From positions 186,001 through 250,000 of the forward strand of contig NZ_JARWSK010000001.1 in the NCBI RefSeq assembly GCF_031081985.1: DNA of 64,000 nt. The letters are read 5' to 3'. Positions 9,594 through 18,018 of this stretch are shown here, piece after piece. The position numbers and the translations under genes were made by a program. How positions within the stretch are numbered: the first letter of the stretch is position 1; the number at the start of each line of letters is the position of its first letter. The DNA is from Komagataeibacter xylinus. Lineage in GTDB: Bacteria; Pseudomonadota; Alphaproteobacteria; Acetobacterales; Acetobacteraceae. Under the pieces are notes generated by a model that searched no databases, had not been told where the DNA came from, and saw only the letters and a list, made by a program, of their open reading frames with translations.

Positions 9594-12500
9594 CCTGCGC
9601 ATCATCCGCTATGGCGCCATTGCGGAGATGGAACTGGATTTTGGCGCGACCCCCGGCCTGCATGTCATTCATGGCCCGAACGAGGCGGGCAAGAGCACCA
9701 CGCTCTCCGCCATGACCGATTTTCTGTTCGGCATTCCCAACCAGTCCGATGCGGGCGCGGTGTTCGGTAATGACCAGATCCGGCTTGAGGCCAGCCTCGT
9801 GCTGGCCAATGGCACCACGCTCGACCTGCGCCGCCGCAAGGGCCGCACCCGCACGCTGGCCAGCCTTGATGGCCAGCCGGTCAGCGATGACGTGCTGGCC
9901 CCGGCCCTTGGCGGCATGACGCGCGAGCGCTTTACCGCCCTGTTCGGCCTCAATGATGAAACCCTGCGCAGCGGGGGGGCGGCCCTGCTCAGGGCCAATG
10001 GCGATATCGGGCGGCTGATTGTGGAGGCGGGCGGCGGCCTGCGTGCCCTCATGACACGCCTGGCCGAGATTGATGAACGGCGCGCGGCCCTGTTTGCACC
10101 CCGTCGTGCGGCGGAGCGGGCTTTCTACAAGGCCTCCGATGCCTTCCGCGCGGCACAGGACAGCCTGAAGGAAGCTTCGCTGACGCATGAGGCCTATACC
10201 AGCCATTGCCAGCAGCGCGACGCGGCCCGCCAGCAACGGGCCGATTTTGACCGTGAACAGGCCGATCTTCGCCGCCTTCATGCACGGCTCGAACAACTGG
10301 CAAGGGCCTTGCCCCAGCTTCACGCCCTGACCCGGCTGGAAGCCGAGCGCGCAGGCCTGGCCGACCTCGCTGCATTGCCCACCGGCATGGGGGCGGAGAT
10401 TACCGCAGCCCTTGAGGCCAGCACTGCCGCCCAGGCCAGCCTTGCCACGGCCCGCGCGCAGGCGCAGCGCCTGCAACACCAGACAGACGTGCCCCCCGCG
10501 CAGGCCCGGCTCATGGCACAGGGCGCGCGCGTGGCGCATGTGATCGCGCTGGGGCAGGTGGTCCGTCGCGATCGCGCGGCCCGGCCCGAACGCGACGCCA
10601 AACGCCAGCAGATCAACCTCAGCCTGGCCAGCCTGCGCCAGTGGCTTGGCAAGGGGCCGGATGCGGACCTGCGCCAGTTCATGCCCGCGCGCGTGGTGCT
10701 TGAAGAAATACGCCAGATGGCCGATGCCCAGATGCAGTGGCGCAACGCGGCCACGGCGCTGGAACAGCGGATCGCCGAGATCGACCTTGCCATTGCCCGC
10801 AAGGCGGCCCGCCTCGACACCCTGCGCGCACAGGGACACGACCGGCCCGTAGAGGCGGATGCCGCCATCTTTGCCGCCCTGCCTGCCGAGATCAAACGCC
10901 TTGAATTGCGCAGGAGCAGCCTTGCTGCCCTTGAGGAAAGGCTTGATGCGCGGCTTGGGGCGCTCGGTGTGGCCACGGTGGCGACCCTCCAGGCCCTACC
11001 GTGCCCTGATGCGCAGGCCCTGCACGCGGCAGGCGAGGGCCAGAAGCGGCTGCACATCCACAACGAGCGCATCACCCAGGCCCTTGCCACCGAGCGCGAA
11101 CGGCTGGCCAGCCTGCGCCCGGCCCTTGCGCGGCTCGAGCACGCGGGCAACACCATCACGCCCGACATGCTGCACGCCGCCCGCGCGCAGCGCGATAGCG
11201 CCTGGCATGAAATCCGTGATGCCTATCTGAGTGCTGATACCACGACGCCACCCACCACGCGCCAGCACAATGCCACGATGCTGGAGCGTGCCATCACGCA
11301 GGCGGATAGCCTGTCACGGCAGTTGCTCGCACAGGCTGACCGCCTTGCCCGCATCGAGGCGCTGCGCCACGACATGGCCCAGTGTACCGACAAAATTGCC
11401 TGCCATGAGCGTAACCTGACTGATACGGCACAGCAGATTGCCCGGCACTGGCAGGAATTCATCGCGCCGTTTTCCGCCATCATGGCCCATGCGGCCACGC
11501 CTGCGGCGCTCGGGGCATTCGTGCAGCAGCGCGGTGAGGTGCTGGCCGAGGCCGAACAGGCCGCCACGGAGCACGCAGCCCTTGAACAAGAGCGCATCAG
11601 GCTGGCCGTGCAGCGTGACGGGCTTGCGCATCTGGCCCGCACGCTGGGCGTTGACCCTGACCTGCCGCCCGCCGCCTGCGTGGAGGGCGTGACCCGCGCC
11701 CTGCGCCTGCATGCCAGCGCATATGAGGAATATGACCGCCTGCGGCGCGAGCATGATGACCTGCTGCCCCAGCGCGTCCAGCTTGGCCAGCAGGCCAAGG
11801 CGCTTGAGGCCGAACGGCAGCACTGGGCCGCCCGCTGGGCACCCGCCATGCAGGCCATTGGCCTGAATGCCGATGCCCTGCCCATGACGGGCCGCAACCT
11901 GGCCGATGAATGGGCGGCAGCGCCCGCCACCATTGCCCAACTGGCCGAACTCGATGAAGCCACGGCGCGGGCGGCTGCACATGAAACCGAACTGGCACGC
12001 GGGCTGGACGGGCTGCGCCCCGATCTTGCCCTAAGCCTGCCCGCTGACGCGGCACTGGCCGCCGAGGAACTGGAACAGCACTGGCGCGAGGCCGAGAAGG
12101 CCCGCCACCAGCGTGAAGCCCTGCAACCCGAACGCGACAAGGCCAACCATATGCTAGCCCAAGGCGAAGCGGGCGTGAAGGCCGCCACCGCCGTGATCGA
12201 GGCGCTTCAGGCCCGCACCCATGCGCAGGGCAATGAGGCGTTGCGCCAGCTTGCCATCCGGCTGGAACAGCGCGACAGCGTGGCGGCGGCCCACGCCCAG
12301 GCGCTGCATACCCTGTCCTGCATGACCGATGGCCAGTCTCCCGACCAGCTTCATGCAGCCCTTGCAGGACGTGACGGGCCGGAACTTCAGGCGGAAATGG
12401 CGGCGATGCAGGCCCGGCAGGAGCAGCTTGCCGCCGCCCGTGACGATGCCGTGCGCACGGAGCAGCATGCCGAAAGCGCCCTTGCCGCCTTTGAGCACAA

Positions 12501-13092
12501 TACCGAGGCCCCGCAGGCCGCCGCCCGGCGCGAAGCGGCCATAACCAGCCTGCACCGCATTGTGGAGGAATATGCCGAACTGACCCTGGCGCGTAACCTG
12601 ATTGCAGCCGCCATGGACCGGGTGCGCGCGCAGGTGCAGGACCCGCTGGTCAGGCAGGCAGGCCAGTTTATGGCACAGGCGACCGATGGCGGCTTTAGTG
12701 GCATACAGACGGAACTTGATGCCAGTAACGAGCCCGTGGTGCGTGGCGTGCGCCCTGATGGCAGTACGGTGGCGGTGAGCGAGATGAGTGCTGGCACGCG
12801 CGACCAGCTTTTTCTGGCTTTCCGCCTGGCCAGCGTGGAGACCTATTGCCGCGCCACCGAACCGCTGCCGTTTATTGCCGATGACCTGCTGGTGCAGTTT
12901 GATGATGCCCGCAGCCACAGCACGCTGAACGTACTGGCCGAATTTGCCCGCACCACGCAGGTGCTGCTGTTCACCCATCACGACAGCATACGCGACATGG
13001 CGCGCGCCCTGCAGGCCGGAGGCGCTGCGATCAACCTGCTTGAACTGCCCGCCCTGGCCAACACGCGGGCCCTTGCGGCACTACAGGACTGA
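9580..13092 (+). CDS. yhaN: YhaN-family SMC/SbcC-like AAA ATPase
   Basis: About 1170 residues with the split-ATPase layout of Rad50/SbcC-type proteins. Walker A is at residues 32-40 (GPNEAGKST), long coiled-coil arms rich in Gln, Arg, Glu and Ala follow, and the C-terminal half has an ABC-like signature near residue 1070 (SAGTRDQLFLA) and Walker B near 1101 (LPFIADDLLVQFDD), then a switch His in FTHHDS. Together with the upstream nuclease it should process DNA ends or structures. ATG 9580 begins MHIRNLRI, the classic start of this fold; the longer frame to 9508 lies inside the preceding gene. Confidence 0.9.
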   Translation: MHIRNLRIIRYGAIAEMELDFGATPGLHVIHGPNEAGKSTTLSAMTDFLFGIPNQSDAGAVFGNDQIRLEASLVLANGTTLDLRRRKGRTRTLASLDGQPVSDDVLAPALGGMTRERFTALFGLNDETLRSGGAALLRANGDIGRLIVEAGGGLRALMTRLAEIDERRAALFAPRRAAERAFYKASDAFRAAQDSLKEASLTHEAYTSHCQQRDAARQQRADFDREQADLRRLHARLEQLARALPQLHALTRLEAERAGLADLAALPTGMGAEITAALEASTAAQASLATARAQAQRLQHQTDVPPAQARLMAQGARVAHVIALGQVVRRDRAARPERDAKRQQINLSLASLRQWLGKGPDADLRQFMPARVVLEEIRQMADAQMQWRNAATALEQRIAEIDLAIARKAARLDTLRAQGHDRPVEADAAIFAALPAEIKRLELRRSSLAALEERLDARLGALGVATVATLQALPCPDAQALHAAGEGQKRLHIHNERITQALATERERLASLRPALARLEHAGNTITPDMLHAARAQRDSAWHEIRDAYLSADTTTPPTTRQHNATMLERAITQADSLSRQLLAQADRLARIEALRHDMAQCTDKIACHERNLTDTAQQIARHWQEFIAPFSAIMAHAATPAALGAFVQQRGEVLAEAEQAATEHAALEQERIRLAVQRDGLAHLARTLGVDPDLPPAACVEGVTRALRLHASAYEEYDRLRREHDDLLPQRVQLGQQAKALEAERQHWAARWAPAMQAIGLNADALPMTGRNLADEWAAAPATIAQLAELDEATARAAAHETELARGLDGLRPDLALSLPADAALAAEELEQHWREAEKARHQREALQPERDKANHMLAQGEAGVKAATAVIEALQARTHAQGNEALRQLAIRLEQRDSVAAAHAQALHTLSCMTDGQSPDQLHAALAGRDGPELQAEMAAMQARQEQLAAARDDAVRTEQHAESALAAFEHNTEAPQAAARREAAITSLHRIVEEYAELTLARNLIAAAMDRVRAQVQDPLVRQAGQFMAQATDGGFSGIQTELDASNEPVVRGVRPDGSTVAVSEMSAGTRDQLFLAFRLASVETYCRATEPLPFIADDLLVQFDDARSHSTLNVLAEFARTTQVLLFTHHDSIRDMARALQAGGAAINLLELPALANTRALAALQD

Positions 13093-13294
13093 TGCCAATC
13101 GACGTTTGCCGCGCGCCATGAGCCCTGACCTACAATCAGGACAGTATGGGCACCGGAGGCCTCTTTTTAAACATGCCCCGTGTTTTCCTATCGTGGCGAT
13201 AGTGCTCTTGGCCGAGCTTTAAGCAGGCACAGGCCCTCGCGCCGCAGGATACGGCCCATCAAGGCGTTCCGTGCGTCGGCGGACTAAAAGCAGG

Positions 13295-13624
13295 TCAGGG
13301 GTTGCGGCTTTTCCACACCATGACCGCCAGTTCCAGTTCCGCGGCGCTTTCGGGCGTTCCGGGAGTTACGTTTTCATTATCCAGATAAGTGTTGAACCCG
13401 GAGCAGAAGATGTTTTCCGCATGCGAGCGTGCCACATCCATATCCCCGCCCATTTTCGCGATCTGGGAAAAGAAATTTTCGACATGCTTCTCACCGGCCT
13501 CCGCCGCCCTGTCATAGACCGTGGGCGTAGGGCGGGGGCCTTTCCCCTTGGCGATATCATCCACCCATCCACGCAGCAGGTTCAGGCCGGATGATGTTGG
13601 GTCTTTGTCTGCGGGAGGGGGCAC
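13295..13624 (-). CDS. Small protein of unknown function, 109 residues
   Basis: Not recognised. The start is GTG at 13624, preceded by AAGGAAGG with six-base spacing, which is strong support that it is translated. The protein is soluble and mixed alpha-helical in appearance, with no signal peptide or membrane segment; it contains RGWVDDIAKGKGPRPTPTVY and a single Cys in the segment NIFCSGFNTYLDN. It is convergent with yhaN, 202 bases away. A short DNA-associated or immunity-type role cannot be judged. Confidence 0.6.
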   Translation of the reverse strand: MPPPADKDPTSSGLNLLRGWVDDIAKGKGPRPTPTVYDRAAEAGEKHVENFFSQIAKMGGDMDVARSHAENIFCSGFNTYLDNENVTPGTPESAAELELAVMVWKSRNP

Positions 13625-13898
13625 GTCATGCCTTCCTTTGGGTAAGTATCCAGTAGCGCAGCAGCCGGTCTGCAGGGGCTCAGTTCATATCAAGTATGAA
13701 AATAGAGCACATGCCATGAAACGGTATCCAGAAAAAAAGGAACGTGAGACAAGAATCCGATGAGCAAAAGGACGCGGTATGCAGCGACTATGTTACGCAC
13801 CACGGACAATACCACCGGGCGTACGGTCTTTTCGCGTTTTTTGAATAGTACTGCAGCCCTTTCCACCACGAGCAGGCAGCCCGAAGGGTGCGGTGTCG

Positions 13899-14225
13899 CT
13901 ATTTGCGGCCCATCTGCCGGGCAATGGCGCGTTCGGATTGTGCGAACGCCGCCCAGTCCTGCTCATAGCGGTCGGGCTGGGGGGAAGGTGATGAATTACC
14001 CGCGTAAGGGGTATCTGGCCCGGTCGTGAGGCTGCGCGAAGGCGGCATGCCTGCATGGGGCAGGGGGGCGAAATGGTTCAGTGAGGGTGCGGCATAGGCT
14101 GGCGCCATGGGGGCGGCAGGCAGGGCCACGCTCCCGTTCCAGCCACCGGGCTGGGGCATCTGCGCCCGGGCCACAGGGGCGGGCAGGCAGAGCAGGGCTG
14201 TCACGATCAGCCGGAAGGCGCGCAT
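13899..14225 (-). CDS. Small exported proline/alanine-rich protein, unknown
   Basis: About 108 residues from ATG 14225. Residues 1-21 form a signal peptide (AFRLIVTALLCLPAPVARA) ending ARA. The mature chain is Pro, Ala and Ser rich with low complexity and ends QSERAIARQMGRK. The frame continues upstream to 14342 but that part overlaps cspA and the terminator. No Shine-Dalgarno sequence is evident before ATG 14225. It lies just below the cspA terminator, so its own promoter or read-through is needed. Function unknown. Confidence 0.5.
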   Translation of the reverse strand: MRAFRLIVTALLCLPAPVARAQMPQPGGWNGSVALPAAPMAPAYAAPSLNHFAPLPHAGMPPSRSLTTGPDTPYAGNSSPSPQPDRYEQDWAAFAQSERAIARQMGRK

Positions 14226-14240
14226 GAGGCGAAAAAGGGG

Positions 14241-14277
14241 GAAGAAATAAAAACGGCAGGAACCGGAGTTCCTGCCG
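14241..14277 (-). terminator. Rho-independent terminator of cspA
   Basis: A perfect 9-bp stem (14254-14262 with 14269-14277, CGGCAGGAA/TTCCTGCCG) with a 6-base loop is followed on the minus strand by TTTTTATTTC. It begins seven bases after the cspA stop. Confidence 0.9.
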
Positions 14278-14283
14278 CGTTTA

Positions 14284-14490
14284 TCAGCCAATCTTGAGAT
14301 TGACTGCAGAAGACTTGCCGTTACGGCCCCGTTCGAGGTCATACGTCACGGCCTGCCCTTCGGACAGGGTCTGCTGGCCAGCCTGCTCAACGGCAGAGAT
14401 GTGCACGAAAGCATCGGCGCTTCCGTCATCAGGCTGGATAAATCCAAAGCCCTTCTGGGCGTTGAACCATTTAACTGTTCCTGCGGCCAT
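14284..14490 (-). CDS. cspA: Cold-shock protein
   Basis: A 68-residue single cold-shock domain with both RNA-binding motifs: KGFGFI (RNP1) and DAFVHIS (RNP2). These proteins bind single-stranded RNA and DNA and act as RNA chaperones. A strong Shine-Dalgarno sequence (AAGGAGG, 14498-14504) precedes the ATG by seven bases, and a clear terminator follows. The 226-base gap to the upstream gene allows a long 5' leader, as usual in csp mRNAs. Which of several csp paralogues it is cannot be told from this window. Confidence 0.96.
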   Translation of the reverse strand: MAAGTVKWFNAQKGFGFIQPDDGSADAFVHISAVEQAGQQTLSEGQAVTYDLERGRNGKSSAVNLKIG

Positions 14491-14716
14491 AATTTGGCCT
14501 CCTTAGAATAACCGGCACCCCCACGCGAACATGCATGGGATCGAGACTTTTCGTTTTATCGGGGATGCCATAAGGCCGCTTGGTGTAGCTGCTCTGAAAT
14601 CTTGTCCGTAGCTGAAAAGTCCAGCCGTGAGGACCTTCCTATAGAGGTTATCCGGAAATAGCACGTAAAATATTCAAAAAATCGGAAATATTTCCGCTAC
14701 CCCACCGGATAATTGC
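14491..14716 (-). other. cspA promoter and leader region
   Basis: This 226-base gap between piuC and cspA is AT-richer than the surroundings. A perfect 14-base palindrome CGGAAATATTTCCG lies at 14683-14696, just after the piuC stop on the minus strand and followed there by a short T-run. It could end piuC transcripts or bind a regulator. A related half, CCGGAAATA, lies at 14652-14660. Confidence 0.45.
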
Positions 14717-15406
14717 TCACAGCAGGCACCACTGGCGCATCATGTTATGGTAGATATTGGTCAGTGACAGCACGGCAGGATCGGCATCCCCCAGCCGTTC
14801 GCGCAGGGATGTGACCTGCATGTCGAGGTCGAACATGATCTGCCTGCGGCTCTCTTCCGCAATCATCGACTGCGACCAGAAAAATGCCGCCAGCCTGCAC
14901 CCGCGCGTGACCGGGGTGACACTGTGCAGCACCGTGGTGGGGTAGAGGATCATGTCGCCCGCGGGCAGTTTTATGGCCTGCTCGTTGCCATTGGCGTGAA
15001 TGGTCAGCTCGCCGCCGTCATACTCATCAGGGTCGGAGAAGAACAGCGTGGAGGACACATCGGTGCGGATGCGCGTGTGGATGCCGCCTGCCAGGATGCC
15101 GCGTATGGCGTTATCGACATGCGCGCCAAAGCGCATGCCGCCTTCGTAGCGGTTGAACAGCGGCGGGCTGACCCGGTAGGGCAGCACCGCGCTATTGAAC
15201 AGGGCATTGCGCCCGAGCGCGCGCAGCACGATCTCACCCAGTTCCCGGCATGCCTCGGAATCGCGGGGCAGTTGCAGGTTGTTCTTTGTCTTCGCCGACT
15301 GCACGCCCGCCGTCTCGCGGCCATCGGTCCATTGCGCATCGCGCAGGCGGGCGCGGCAGTGGGCGAGTTCATCGGCGTTGAGCAGGGCGGGAATGTGCAG
15401 CAGCAT
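14717..15406 (-). CDS. piuC: Fe(II)/2-oxoglutarate dioxygenase, PKHD-type hydroxylase PiuC/YbiX
   Basis: A 229-residue cytosolic protein with the 2-oxoglutarate oxygenase core: HVD near residues 96-98 (FGAHVDNA) and the distal His in LHSVTPVTRG, followed by the Arg that binds 2-oxoglutarate. The YbiX/PiuC family is tied to iron-responsive genes beside catecholate receptors. Here it follows a Fiu-type receptor gene with a 29-base gap, a conserved pairing in proteobacteria. Its substrate is unknown, though a role in siderophore handling is usually suggested. Confidence 0.92.
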   Translation of the reverse strand: MLLHIPALLNADELAHCRARLRDAQWTDGRETAGVQSAKTKNNLQLPRDSEACRELGEIVLRALGRNALFNSAVLPYRVSPPLFNRYEGGMRFGAHVDNAIRGILAGGIHTRIRTDVSSTLFFSDPDEYDGGELTIHANGNEQAIKLPAGDMILYPTTVLHSVTPVTRGCRLAAFFWSQSMIAEESRRQIMFDLDMQVTSLRERLGDADPAVLSLTNIYHNMMRQWCLL

Positions 15407-15435
15407 GGGCTAGGGCCTTGGTTGTGGGGGATGGG

Positions 15436-17844
15436 TCAGTACTGCGCCGAGATGTTGAACAGGAACGACCGCCCGACGGAAGGGGTGACGCGGTTGGAGA
15501 ACAGGCTGCCATAATTGAGCCGGTTATCAAGGTTATAGGCGTTCATGGCCACTTTCCAGTTGTTGTTGAAGCGGTGGGCGACCATGGCGTCGAACTCCAC
15601 CGTGGCGGGTGCGCGGGCGGTATTGAGCTGGTCAAGCCACACGCCCTGCCGCCAGGTAATGCCGCCGCCTATGGTCATGTTCCACGGCTTGCGCGGCGCA
15701 ATCTCGTAGCTGGTCCAGGCGGTGGCCTGGTTATGGGGCACGTACTGGATCTGGCCGCCCTGCTTGGATGAGGTGGAACCCGCCTTGGTAATGGTGGGGT
15801 CATACAGCGCGTAGGTGCCATAGAACATCCAGTTGCGCAGCAGCGTGCCCGATACGCTGAGTTCAAGCCCCTGGTTGCGCTCCTGGTCACTCGTGGCGCT
15901 GACATCGCCCGTGCTGGGGTCGGTCTGGGTGGAATTGTTCTTCTCGAGCCGGAACAGGGCCGCCGTAAAGCCGATACGGTCATGGAAGGCGCTGTATTTG
16001 GCGCCCACCTCATACAGCCTGCTGCGCTCGGGGGCGGCGCTCTGGCTCTTGGAGGTCATCGGCTCGGAACTGTTGGTCACGTAAAGGCTGAGCGGCGTGG
16101 TGGATTCCGACCAGTTGAAATACACCATCAGGTTGCTGCGCGGGGTGTACATGATGCTGACCGACGGGTTGATGGTGGTCTCGTTCTGGCCATAGCTCAC
16201 ATCGGGCGTGGCCGTGCTGCCGCCGGTGGCGCTGTAGGTGCTGTTCCAGTGATCCCACCGGAAGCCCGCCTTGACCGACAGGTTTTTCGTCAGCCACACC
16301 TGATCGGACAGGAAGAAGCCCACATCAAGCGCTGAACTGTCCTTGTAGCACTTGCGGCCCACGCCGTTGCCGATATTGACCAGCCGGTTGGGGTACTGGT
16401 TGCAGTCGCCCAGCGTCAGGCCGGGCACGTAGGGCGAGGGGTCGAGCAGGCTGGTGCTGGGGCGGTTGGAGCCATAGGCGTAGTTCTGGCGGTGGTCGGT
16501 CACATACTCGATGTCGAACCCGCCAATGATCTCGTGGCGGATATGCCCGGTCTTGAGATGCGCCACACCCGAGAACACGTCCTGTATCGACCAGTCGCTC
16601 TGCCGGTAGGGTTCGGGGCCGCCCACGCCACCGTTACGCGCCACCTGCGCATTGGCCGCGTTGCCGGACAGGTAATCCGACTGGCAGGTGGAGGAGGGGG
16701 CCACGCCGTTGATCGTGTTGTTGGTCAGCGTGGCGCCAGAGCTGAAATTGGAGCATGCCTCCTGCGATGCCGAGAAATAGCGGTGGAAGATGCCGCCACG
16801 CATGTCGTTATACAGCGTGAGCAGGGGGCTGACCTTGGCGGTCAGGCGGCCGGTTATCATGTCATCGCTGGTATTGTCCTGGTCGTAGGTGGTGCCGTAC
16901 CAGTTGGTGCGCTTCACGCCCCTTTCGGTTACCGGGTAGCCGATGCCGCCGGTGGGGGTGACAACCGGCACGCCGTAATCGGGGATGCGATTATCGTTCT
17001 GGTGGAAGTATTCCAGAACGAACGAGACCTTCTTGCCCAGCCCGAACGCGATGGACGGCGCAATGCCCCAGCGATGGGAATAGATGTAGTCGCGCCCCAC
17101 CACGTTGTTCTCGTTGCCCATGCCGGTCAGGCGGAAGGCGGTGGTGCTGTTGATCTGGTAGTTCACATCCAGCGTGCCGCGATAATACGACCCGCTGCCA
17201 CCCGAGAAACTGGCCTGGTAGCTGTTGCCCAGATGCGGCGTCTTGGTCACGATGTTGATGGCGCCACCCGTGGTGCCATTGCCGAACACCTCCGATGACG
17301 GACCCTTGATGACCGAGACATGGTCATAATAGAAGCTGTCGCGCGCATAGACGCCAAAATCCCGCAGGCCGTTTTCATAAATGTCGTTCTGGGCTGCGAA
17401 ACCACGGATCAGGAACTGATCACCCGCCATGCCGCCTTCGCCTTCACCCACCGATGCGGTGATGCCGGGCACGTTCTTCAGCGCCTCATCAAGCGATTTG
17501 ACGTTCTGCTGCTGCATGAGCACCTGCGGCACCACATTCACGTTCTGGGGCGTGTGCATGGCGTCCTGCGGCATGCGGCTCAGGCCGATGGACTCATGCA
17601 GGACGTTCATGGGCGAGGCCGTGACGTGGGTGACGTCAAACCCGTGCTCCGCCTCATGGTTATAGGCATCCTGCTTTTTGGCGTTCTTTGCCGTGGCATC
17701 ACCCGAAGGCGTGGTGGCCTGCGTATCGGTTGCGGGCACCGTGTCCTGTGCCGCATGCGCGCTGGTGGTGGCGCAGGCAAGGGCCATGGAGGCGGTGAGC
17801 AGGGAGAATGGCCTGAGTTTCTGGCGGATGGTCTTTTCGGTCAT
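15436..17844 (-). CDS. fiu: TonB-dependent siderophore receptor, Fiu-like
   Basis: An 802-residue outer-membrane receptor. The signal peptide (about residues 1-32) ends TSAHAA; the plug domain runs about 80-230 (VVPQVLMQQQNVKSLDEALK, GDQFLIRGF, VIKGPSSEVFGNGTTGGAIN); a 22-strand barrel follows and the chain ends in the aromatic FNISAQY expected for BAM recognition. Fiu-type receptors import catecholate-bound iron using TonB energy. piuC lies directly downstream. An AAGAGG Shine-Dalgarno-like sequence lies upstream of the ATG, and a candidate iron-responsive operator lies 40-60 bases upstream. Exact ligand unknown. Confidence 0.9.
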   Translation of the reverse strand: MTEKTIRQKLRPFSLLTASMALACATTSAHAAQDTVPATDTQATTPSGDATAKNAKKQDAYNHEAEHGFDVTHVTASPMNVLHESIGLSRMPQDAMHTPQNVNVVPQVLMQQQNVKSLDEALKNVPGITASVGEGEGGMAGDQFLIRGFAAQNDIYENGLRDFGVYARDSFYYDHVSVIKGPSSEVFGNGTTGGAINIVTKTPHLGNSYQASFSGGSGSYYRGTLDVNYQINSTTAFRLTGMGNENNVVGRDYIYSHRWGIAPSIAFGLGKKVSFVLEYFHQNDNRIPDYGVPVVTPTGGIGYPVTERGVKRTNWYGTTYDQDNTSDDMITGRLTAKVSPLLTLYNDMRGGIFHRYFSASQEACSNFSSGATLTNNTINGVAPSSTCQSDYLSGNAANAQVARNGGVGGPEPYRQSDWSIQDVFSGVAHLKTGHIRHEIIGGFDIEYVTDHRQNYAYGSNRPSTSLLDPSPYVPGLTLGDCNQYPNRLVNIGNGVGRKCYKDSSALDVGFFLSDQVWLTKNLSVKAGFRWDHWNSTYSATGGSTATPDVSYGQNETTINPSVSIMYTPRSNLMVYFNWSESTTPLSLYVTNSSEPMTSKSQSAAPERSRLYEVGAKYSAFHDRIGFTAALFRLEKNNSTQTDPSTGDVSATSDQERNQGLELSVSGTLLRNWMFYGTYALYDPTITKAGSTSSKQGGQIQYVPHNQATAWTSYEIAPRKPWNMTIGGGITWRQGVWLDQLNTARAPATVEFDAMVAHRFNNNWKVAMNAYNLDNRLNYGSLFSNRVTPSVGRSFLFNISAQY

Positions 17845-17883
17845 ATTGCAACAGCCTCTTAATTGCAGGAGGTTGCAATATCG

Positions 17884-17906
17884 ATTCTGATAATTAGTCG
17901 CAATAT
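17884..17906 (-). promoter_or_regulatory. Candidate Fur-type operator of the fiu-piuC operon
   Basis: The plus strand reads ATTCTGATAATTAGTCGCAA, containing one perfect GATAAT hexamer and a degenerate partner, 40 to 60 bases upstream of the receptor start in an AT-rich gap. The match to a 7-1-7 Fur box is partial (second half about 4 of 7). The receptor/piuC context favours iron control. Confidence 0.42.
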
Positions 17907-17975
17907 ACCCGCGTGGGGTTTGTCATGATGTGTCACATAATTGCAACAAATTCACATTCTCATTAACGGTGCATG

Positions 17976-18004
17976 AAAAACCCCGCGCCGTTCCGGGCGC
18001 GGGG
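17976..18004 (-). terminator. Rho-independent terminator of the OprB-like porin gene
   Basis: A perfect 9-bp GC stem (17981-17989 with 17996-18004) and 6-base loop are followed on the minus strand by TTTTT. It lies 14 bases beyond the porin stop. Confidence 0.9.
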
Positions 18005-18018
18005 CAGGGGCCACATGG

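Noticed and set aside
13093-13294. Possible decayed transposase or toxin remnant on the minus strand after the 109-residue gene
   Set aside because: Some stretches look like protein but contain stops, and no family could be named with confidence.
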